A stretch of 11,422 nt of DNA from the NCBI GenBank assembly GCA_035449085.1, contig DAOTKE010000109.1:1-11422 (forward strand), in the 5' to 3' direction. The stretch comes from DUPH01 sp035449085 (GTDB lineage: Bacteria > Verrucomicrobiota > Kiritimatiellia > RFP12 > UBA1067). The notes beneath the pieces are model-generated. The model was not told the DNA's origin and did no database searches. It saw only the letters and a list, made by a program, of their open reading frames with translations. Of the stretch, positions 5,337 to 11,422 are shown in pieces (the stretch's first letter is position 1; each line of letters starts with the position of its first letter). Both the position numbers and the translations under genes were made by a program.

Positions 5337-8300
5337 ATGTATCGTCTATGTTTGTTTGCCGTATCCATATGTTGTGCGTCACTCGCGTCGGCCGACTGGC
5401 ACGACGCGCTCTGGCTCGGCCGCGGTGATGTTTGGCGCGCCCGTTTTCCGGTCACGGTGACGAATCTCTCCGACGCCGCACTCGACGGCCAACCGGTCGC
5501 CCTGACCGTTGGCGGCCAGCCCGGCCAAGCACCGCTCGCAGGCACACGCGCCGAGGCGCTGCGTGTGGCCGACAGTGAGGGCCGCCAACTGCTCTATGCG
5601 CTCTGGACGCCGGAGCTGGATCGCCAGATCACGACCGGCGCGGTCCCGGCTGGCGCGATCCTGACACTACCTGCTGTCTGCGCTCCCGCCACCTCCACCA
5701 CCTATCACGTCTATTTCGACAATGCGCGCGCGTGGGGCCTGGCTGATTTCTTCGACAAACGGCCCGTCATCGTCCTCAACGGCGATTTTGAGCGCGGCAG
5801 CGGCGACACGCCGACCGGCTGGGAGCAGAAAATGAATGATGCCGCGCACCGCCTCGCGTGGTCAACCGATGCGCCATTTTCCGGCACACGTTGTCTCAAA
5901 GCCGAAACCTCATCCGGTGCCGCGCCCTCCTGGTTCGGATACTGGCGCTCCGATTTCAACGTCGTTCCCGGCGCGCGTTGCACCATCCGGGTTCGCGTAC
6001 GTGGCGAAAACGTCTCCGGCACCGCCGGCTGGTATGTGCATGTCGGTGACGAAAAAAATCCACAGCTTCTCAACCGTGTCGTGAAAACCGCCGACGGCAC
6101 GTTCGGCTGGAAGGAAACGCAGATCACCTTCACCGTCCCGGAGGGCGCGACGCGCATGTCCACCGGTTCCGTGCTCCACGGCAGCGGGACCGCCTGGTAC
6201 GACGCCTTTACCTTTGAGAGCGACCCGCCGGCACCAACACCCACCGTCCGCGCCGGCGCGGTTGAACGCCTGACGCTCACCGAACGTGGCGCGGACGCAC
6301 CGTGGCCCGCCGCCATGCGCTGTCGCCCGCACTGGCTAGGACGCATCACCGCGCCGTTCCGTCCTCATCGCCGTACCACGGAGAACATCTGGCGTTACCG
6401 CCTGCCAATCCGCGTCATGAACCTGCGTGACGTGCCGGCCACCAATCTGCTCGCCGTGGCCGATCTTGCGAGTGCCGCGCGCGGGATTGTCGCGCCCGAG
6501 TTCCGCCTGACTTTCGACGGCCAGACCGTCGAGGCCTGCCGTCTGGGTGATCGTCTGTTGTTCTCCTGTTCAGCGGATGCACGCAGTGTCTTGACTTACT
6601 ACCTGTATGTCGCCGACACCGGCAAGCGTCCAGTGCCGCGCGCCGCCGTCGCCTCCACGCTGGGCAGCGATATTCCGTCCGACCAGATTCTGGCGGCCGG
6701 TTCCGACACCGCCGATGTGGCCGCCTTCGCCAAGTTGCTCGCCAGCCCAGTCAACCGGGTCAAGAATCCCGATTTCGAAGAGGGAGCGGATCTGCCCGAC
6801 GGCTGGTCGCGCAGTGGCGCGGGTCAGGGCGTCCATTTCGGCACCGAGAGCCCGGGCGGTTTCGGCAAACGTCATGCCCGCATGACCGTTGATAAAACCG
6901 TTAACGCTTCCTGGCGCGGCTGGATGCAGGCGGTCCCTGTCGAGGCCGGGCACACCTACCTGTACGGCGCCTGGCTCGCCTGCGAGGATTTGGAGGGGTC
7001 CGCCCAGCTGCACGCGCACTTGCGCTCCGCGCGGGGACACGTGGTTTCTGGCGGCTTTCTCAGCGCGGGTACCGGCCTCAGCGGCACCACAACGTGGACG
7101 CCGATGTTCGGCACTGCCACCGTTCCGGCGGACGCGACCCATTTTCAGATCCACCTCACCATGGACGCGCACGGCACCCTCAAGCATGACGGCGTCTTCC
7201 TGGCCGAGTGCCTGAACGCCGCGACCGGCGACCCCGAGACCCCGCCCATGGCAAAGGATGAGCTAGCCGTATGGCCGGTCGATCCCGTCGTCAAAGTTTT
7301 CCACGAGACCCTGTCGCCGGCGCGACGGACGGCGAGCGCGATCGCCCTCGCGCGCAACGAGGAGGAAGCGCTGCAACTCGCGCTGCGCGCCGGCCGGGAT
7401 ATCGCCGATCTCGAGATCGCGGTCGACCCGCCGAAGCGGCGCGACGGCCGCACGCTTGACGCGTACACGATCGGCTGGGTCGGCTATGTGCCGATCGACC
7501 ATCTGACCGCCTACTACAACCTGACCACCCCGACGTGGCAGCTGAAATATCCCACGCGGGGCGGCTCGTCGGACGGCTGGTCCGGCTGGTGGCCCGATCC
7601 GATCCGTCCGGCCGCGCGTGGCGCGTTGCGCGCCAACCAGACGCAAGCCGTGTGGATTTCGTTGAAGACCACGACGGCAACGGCACCGGGCACCTACACC
7701 GGCACCATCCGTCTGGTCGAGAACGGCAAGCACCTGGTGCGGCGTGTACCCTTCACCGTCACGGTCTGGGACTTCGCACTGCCCGCTGAATCCTCGTGCG
7801 CCGCGATCTACGACATTCGTCTCAGTGCGCCATGGACGGCCGACGGTTCGACGGCGGCGCAGCAGCGCGAGCGCATGATGCGCATCATGGCCGACAAACG
7901 CGTGTCGCCCGACGAGATCGGTGCGAACCCCGTCTTCACGCGCGATGCGCAGGGACGCATCATTGCTGATTTCACGGCATACGACCGGGCCGCGCAGTTC
8001 TATTTCGACGAACTGAAGTTCCGCTTCTCTTACACGCCGCATTTCTTCTATCTGTTCGGCTGGGAGCATCCGCCCAAGAAGGTCATGGGCGAGGCACCCT
8101 ACGAAGGCGAGTATCCGTACACCGCCGTGGACCGCACGCGCCTGCGCGCCGCCTACAAAGAGACCTATCAGACCTGCCTGCGGCTCTATTGGGATCATAT
8201 CAAGGCCAAGGGCTGGGCCGACCGGCTGGTGCTCTACATATCGGACGAACCCTTCCTCACCAAGCAGCCCATCATTGATCAGATGAAGGCCCTCTGCGAC

Positions 8301-8957
8301 ATGATCCACGAGGTCGATCCTAAAATCCCGATCTACAGCAGCACCTGGCGTCACTGCCCGGATTGGAACGGGTATCTCGACATCTGGGGCGTCGGGCATT
8401 ACGGCTGCTTCCCGGTCGAGGAGATGCGCGCGCGGCGCGCGGCCGGTGACCGCATCTGGTTCACCACCGACGGGCAGATGTGCACCGACACGCCCTTCTG
8501 TGCGGTCGAGCGCCTGCTCCCCCACTACTGCTTCCAGTTCGGAGCCGAAGCGTACGAGTTCTGGGGCGTGAGCTGGTTGACCTACGATCCTTGGAAATTC
8601 GGCTGGCACCGTTACATCCACCAGAGCAGCACGCCCGGAGAGTCCTACTACGTGCGTTATCCGAACGGCGACGGCTACCTGCTTTATCCGGGCGCACCGG
8701 TCGGCGCAGAAGGCCCTGTGACCACGGTACGCCTGGAAGCCGCGCGTGACGGCGTTGAGGATTACGAGTACCTCAAGCTTTTGCAGCGGCACGCCGGCGA
8801 CCCGCAGGCCGATGCCCTGCTCAAGGAGTTCGCCGCGCTGGTTGAGATTCCCAACGCCGGCGGCCGCTTCTCGACGCGCATCCTGCCGGACCCGTCGCGC
8901 CTCGCCGCGTTGCGCCTGCGCGCCGGTGCACTCTTGGAGCGGCTCACTGCACGATGA
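5337..8957 (+). CDS. secreted GH123/DUF4091-like putative glycoside hydrolase with duplicated N-terminal modules
   Basis: 1206 aa. ATG 5337 is chosen because GGAAGG lies 9 bases upstream and it starts a clear signal peptide (hydrophobic 2-18, cleavage likely after ASA-19); the frame is open 13 codons further upstream. Residues 33-130 and 352-426 are related beta-sandwich segments (VWRARFPVTVTNL and IWRYRLPIRVMNL; TTYHVYFDNA and LTYYLYVADT). Each is followed by a carbohydrate-binding-like jelly roll opening NGDFERG (148) or NPDFEEG (477). Residues about 650-1150 resemble GH123: ALARNEEEALQLALRA at 670-685, the barrel with LVLYISDEP (adjacent Asp970-Glu971), and the DUF4091 tail DGYLLYPGAP...VRLEAARDGVEDYEYLKLL at 1112-1149. 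Characterised GH123 enzymes are beta-N-acetylgalactosaminidases acting by substrate assistance through an adjacent Asp-Glu pair. That pair is present, but the DUF4091 group is broad, so the substrate is unknown. No membrane anchor or sorting tail is visible. It is divergent from pckG and overlaps the next gene tail to tail by 14 bp. Confidence 0.9.
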   Translation: MYRLCLFAVSICCASLASADWHDALWLGRGDVWRARFPVTVTNLSDAALDGQPVALTVGGQPGQAPLAGTRAEALRVADSEGRQLLYALWTPELDRQITTGAVPAGAILTLPAVCAPATSTTYHVYFDNARAWGLADFFDKRPVIVLNGDFERGSGDTPTGWEQKMNDAAHRLAWSTDAPFSGTRCLKAETSSGAAPSWFGYWRSDFNVVPGARCTIRVRVRGENVSGTAGWYVHVGDEKNPQLLNRVVKTADGTFGWKETQITFTVPEGATRMSTGSVLHGSGTAWYDAFTFESDPPAPTPTVRAGAVERLTLTERGADAPWPAAMRCRPHWLGRITAPFRPHRRTTENIWRYRLPIRVMNLRDVPATNLLAVADLASAARGIVAPEFRLTFDGQTVEACRLGDRLLFSCSADARSVLTYYLYVADTGKRPVPRAAVASTLGSDIPSDQILAAGSDTADVAAFAKLLASPVNRVKNPDFEEGADLPDGWSRSGAGQGVHFGTESPGGFGKRHARMTVDKTVNASWRGWMQAVPVEAGHTYLYGAWLACEDLEGSAQLHAHLRSARGHVVSGGFLSAGTGLSGTTTWTPMFGTATVPADATHFQIHLTMDAHGTLKHDGVFLAECLNAATGDPETPPMAKDELAVWPVDPVVKVFHETLSPARRTASAIALARNEEEALQLALRAGRDIADLEIAVDPPKRRDGRTLDAYTIGWVGYVPIDHLTAYYNLTTPTWQLKYPTRGGSSDGWSGWWPDPIRPAARGALRANQTQAVWISLKTTTATAPGTYTGTIRLVENGKHLVRRVPFTVTVWDFALPAESSCAAIYDIRLSAPWTADGSTAAQQRERMMRIMADKRVSPDEIGANPVFTRDAQGRIIADFTAYDRAAQFYFDELKFRFSYTPHFFYLFGWEHPPKKVMGEAPYEGEYPYTAVDRTRLRAAYKETYQTCLRLYWDHIKAKGWADRLVLYISDEPFLTKQPIIDQMKALCDMIHEVDPKIPIYSSTWRHCPDWNGYLDIWGVGHYGCFPVEEMRARRAAGDRIWFTTDGQMCTDTPFCAVERLLPHYCFQFGAEAYEFWGVSWLTYDPWKFGWHRYIHQSSTPGESYYVRYPNGDGYLLYPGAPVGAEGPVTTVRLEAARDGVEDYEYLKLLQRHAGDPQADALLKEFAALVEIPNAGGRFSTRILPDPSRLAALRLRAGALLERLTAR

Positions 8958-11352
8958 ACAAACTGGCTCGAGTAGCCACGGGCGACACACTCACATCGTC
9001 GATCGCCTGCGCCTGCGCGCCGGCCGCCGCCTCGCCTTCGGCGACGGCGAACTGCCAGGCGAGGTAGAACACCCCGCCCGGCGCGACCGGCGTGCCGAAC
9101 ACGGCCTGCCGCTCGACGTGGCGGGTTTCGCCCGGGCTCTGTTCCAGCGGGAACCCCGTGATGTCGGCGTCCGCGTCAAAGGCGGTGGGCGCCCCCACTT
9201 CGCTCCATGTGACACCATCCGCGCTACACAGCAACCGTACCGCACTGGCAACGGTACCGCGTCTATATTTTTCAACATCAAACGCCACGTCCCATGTGCG
9301 CGCACTCCGACCCGTATCGTTGACATAGCATGCCAACACCGAGATGCTTTGGGCCTGCTTGTCATCCGTGAGACCGCCGACCGCCTGATCGCGGAGACCG
9401 CCCGAAGAAAAGTTGTAACTGCCTGCGACCGTGAAATCCGGCTTGCTATTCACGTACGTAACCGTCGTTCCCGCCTCTGCGTAAGGGCCGGTCACACGAG
9501 CGCCATCGCCCCGCGATTCCACGCGCCAGCCCCACGGCAGACAACCCGCCGCATGATCGCCCATCTCATCAAAGGTTTCGATGACGCCCCCCAACGGCAC
9601 ACGAATTCCGACAGGCACATCACCGGCTGTCCATGAGACACTCAGATAATCGATGCCAAACGCATGGTCATTCCCGGAATCGTCCACATCGACCCAGCGC
9701 AGCAACAGCACGCCGTCCGGCGGAATCGGCCGCGGCAGGCGCACGTAGCCGTCGGCCGACACATCGTTGGTCACCGCGCCGCCCTTCTGAAACAGTTCAT
9801 TCGTCACGAGTGGAGAGTCAAAGCAGAATGCGTTCAATCTGTGCCAAACACCCTCGTTCAAGGGTATCACGCGGTTCGTCACGCAGTATTCGGCCAGCAG
9901 CGTGTTCGTCTGCGCGTTGGCACCAACGCGCCACTGCCGTGTGCGGCCCTGGATCACGCATTCTGTGATCGCGTTGCCACTGGCATTGATCAGCGCCATA
10001 CCGTACACGTAGTCATGCCCGCCCCCGGCCAAGGAACCCAGCGAACAGGTGTTGCTGCCCTCGAAACTGAAGGCATACAACCCGCTTGCCGTCCCAGAGC
10101 CTGTGCCGGAACGGAGCGACGTGACCGGCGCAGTATCGACGTATGCATACCACGCGTGAAGCGGCTCAGCCGCGTTGTCCCATACAGTGGTGTTTGCCAA
10201 TGCGTCAAACGTCTGGGTGTAGATGCCGGATGCGTCCGCCATCACCACCGCCGGCACAAGGGCAGGCCTCACGGTGACAACCAGTTCGCGTCCCTCGCAT
10301 TCGCCGTCCTTGTCCTCTGCGGTGAAGGTGAACCTCTGCTCGCCGATATCCGCGGCATCGGGCGTGTAGGAGAAGATCTCCGCATTCAGCGACCATGCGC
10401 CGGACACGCTGGTGGTTGCCGTCACATTGGTGGCGATCACCGGATCGCCGTTGGTCGCCTGAATGACGACGGGACACTCGAACGTCTCGCCCACACGGGC
10501 GGTTTGCTGCTCAAAGGGCGCGATCCATGGCGGCGCCGCAGGCATCCGGGTGTCCACCTCGATCTCGTTGGAGTCGGCGGAAACCTCCGTCCCGGACACA
10601 GCTCGCACCACGTACCGGTACACGCCGGAAACAAGCCCGCTCATCGGATACGATGTGACCGCACCCACCGCCGCATTGGTCAGCACATACACGCGTGTTC
10701 CGTCGCCGTACCCGAGCGCCACGTCGTCAATGGCCACGTTTCCCTTGTCTTTGGTGTAGCCCAGCTTGAAACGTGTATAGGCATCATCCGTTGAAAAGGC
10801 ATAACTGTGCGTTGCGCCCGGTTCGTTGGCCAGCGCAATGCTATCGAGCACCACCCATCCGGTCTCGTTACTTGCAGAAACTGGAAGCGAACTGGAACCG
10901 CTCGCGGAGACGCCTTTGCACCAGAAAGAGAAACGTGTGACTGCGGCGGGGTACGCGACGGTGGTCACCGAATGGCCGGTCGCCTGAAGCTTAACGGACG
11001 GCTGATTCGCGCCGAAGTTTCCCGCGCTCGCATAGGCCGCATCGCTTTTCGTGTTCTGGATCTCCCATCCGGCAGGTATATTCGCCGGATATCCGTCAAA
11101 CCCTTCATATACCGCCGTAGGTGGCACACCGTCGTAGTGATAGACGTCCAGCACATACGCGGTCACACCGGGCACCTCCGACCAGCGGGCGGTAAAGCCC
11201 GTCTCCGTCACGGACGCGGCCTCCAGCGCGACAGGCGGCGCCAAATCCGCCCGCACCTGTTGAACGCCCATCGCCAAGACACCCATCCCGCAAACGTACA
11301 TCAAGGCCCTTCTTACACACACAAACCACTGGGTCACAGATTTTCCAGTCAT
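8944..11352 (-). CDS. secreted multidomain protein (FN3, Ig-like, jelly-roll domains), function unknown
   Basis: 802 aa; no enzyme motif recognised. ATG 11352 is preceded by AAAGGA with 8 bases of spacing. A signal peptide is clear: Arg14-Arg15, hydrophobic core 16-30, likely cleavage after VRA-36. An FN3 domain begins at about 38 (PPVALEAASVTETGFTARWSEVPGVTAYVLDVY) and its remaining strands (TSYPMSGLVSGVYRYVVRAVSG... to about 268) appear only after an inserted jelly-roll-like stretch at 82-214 (FDGYPANIPAGWEIQN ... GNVAIDDVALGYG). Residues about 277-363 look like an Ig or cadherin-like domain (FSYTPDAADIGEQRFTFTAEDKDG). Two further domains of one type follow: 378-575 (TQTFDALANTTVW ... WYAY ... 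FGIDYLSVSW) and 588-790 (IETFDEMGDHA ... WGWRV ... AIDDVSVS). The protein ends SLFIVQ with no PEP-CTERM or other sorting signal. Such architectures suggest an extracellular binding or structural role, which is inference. The 3' end overlaps the convergent GH123-like gene. Confidence 0.9.
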   Translation of the reverse strand: MTGKSVTQWFVCVRRALMYVCGMGVLAMGVQQVRADLAPPVALEAASVTETGFTARWSEVPGVTAYVLDVYHYDGVPPTAVYEGFDGYPANIPAGWEIQNTKSDAAYASAGNFGANQPSVKLQATGHSVTTVAYPAAVTRFSFWCKGVSASGSSSLPVSASNETGWVVLDSIALANEPGATHSYAFSTDDAYTRFKLGYTKDKGNVAIDDVALGYGDGTRVYVLTNAAVGAVTSYPMSGLVSGVYRYVVRAVSGTEVSADSNEIEVDTRMPAAPPWIAPFEQQTARVGETFECPVVIQATNGDPVIATNVTATTSVSGAWSLNAEIFSYTPDAADIGEQRFTFTAEDKDGECEGRELVVTVRPALVPAVVMADASGIYTQTFDALANTTVWDNAAEPLHAWYAYVDTAPVTSLRSGTGSGTASGLYAFSFEGSNTCSLGSLAGGGHDYVYGMALINASGNAITECVIQGRTRQWRVGANAQTNTLLAEYCVTNRVIPLNEGVWHRLNAFCFDSPLVTNELFQKGGAVTNDVSADGYVRLPRPIPPDGVLLLRWVDVDDSGNDHAFGIDYLSVSWTAGDVPVGIRVPLGGVIETFDEMGDHAAGCLPWGWRVESRGDGARVTGPYAEAGTTVTYVNSKPDFTVAGSYNFSSGGLRDQAVGGLTDDKQAQSISVLACYVNDTGRSARTWDVAFDVEKYRRGTVASAVRLLCSADGVTWSEVGAPTAFDADADITGFPLEQSPGETRHVERQAVFGTPVAPGGVFYLAWQFAVAEGEAAAGAQAQAIDDVSVSPVATRASLFIVQ

Positions 11353-11384
11353 TTGTTAGATCCTTTCTTAACGTACATGTTCGG

Positions 11385-11398
11385 ACTATGGCCATAGT
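11385..11398. promoter_or_regulatory. perfect 14-bp palindrome at the promoter, possible operator
   Basis: ACTATGGCCATAGT equals its own reverse complement. It covers most of the candidate -10 hexamer and the expected transcription start of the leftward secreted-protein gene, a classic place for a repressor site. No regulator family can be named from it. Confidence 0.4.
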
Positions 11399-11421
11399 AC
11401 CCTATTATTTTTGATAGTCAA
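11394..11421 (-). promoter_or_regulatory. candidate promoter of the FN3/jelly-roll protein gene
   Basis: On the minus strand TTGACT (11421-11416, five of six consensus matches) and TACTAT (11399-11394, four of six) are 16 bp apart, in an AT-rich stretch that contrasts with the coding DNA. Transcription would begin near 11387, giving a leader of about 35 bases. This is the best-looking promoter in the window. Confidence 0.5.
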
Positions 11422-11422
11422 A

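Noticed and set aside
7263..8990. Minus-strand open frame (575 codons) opposite the GH123-like gene
   Set aside because: Low-complexity Arg/Gly/Val composition with no recognisable domain; the plus strand carries the GH123-like motifs in this span.
9664..10794. Plus-strand open frame (376 codons) opposite the FN3/jelly-roll gene
   Set aside because: His/Arg-rich shadow translation without start signal or motif; the opposite strand encodes a signal peptide and clear beta-rich domains.

Overview
The window has the look of a moderately GC-rich Gram-negative bacterium of the PVC group. My best guess is Verrucomicrobiota or Kiritimatiellota. This is inferred from three things: a bacterial LeuRS with a zinc-less ZN-1 insert, a short (TTGAACG)n minisatellite of a kind I associate with that group, and two large modular secreted proteins of styles common there. 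No rRNA, tRNA, CRISPR array, insertion sequence or phage gene was found.

Layout. Bases 1-318 hold no convincing complete gene: a possible 3' tail of a plus-strand gene at the left edge (1-51), a heptamer repeat (174-215) and a GC-rich hairpin beyond leuS. Bases 319-2889 (minus) are leuS, leucyl-tRNA synthetase, 856 aa. Bases 2890-3207 separate leuS from the next minus-strand gene. They contain a textbook intrinsic terminator for pckG (3154-3186), a candidate leuS promoter, and a plus-strand reading frame (2921-3127) that resembles the C-terminal part of an acetyl-xylan-esterase-like alpha/beta hydrolase and may be a gene remnant. Bases 3208-5112 (minus) are pckG, GTP-type phosphoenolpyruvate carboxykinase, 634 aa, with an unusual Cys/Lys/Ala-rich N-terminus.

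A 224-bp divergent intergenic region (5113-5336) leads to a plus-strand gene (5337-8957) for a 1206-aa secreted GH123/DUF4091-like protein. It has two tandem copies of an N-terminal beta-sandwich plus jelly-roll module and an Asp-Glu catalytic pair. It meets, tail to tail with a 14-bp overlap, a minus-strand gene (8944-11352) for an 802-aa secreted protein built of an FN3 domain, an Ig-like domain and jelly-roll domains. The upstream region of that last gene has a recognisable promoter with a perfect 14-bp palindrome across its -10 end.

How they fit. leuS and pckG are housekeeping genes (translation; gluconeogenesis or anaplerosis) and appear to be separate transcription units. The two secreted proteins are consistent with a bacterium that handles complex glycans outside the cytoplasm, but nothing in the sequence proves they act together. 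I see no strong evidence of a new multi-gene system. The most interesting items are domain architectures and a few candidate regulatory sites and relics.
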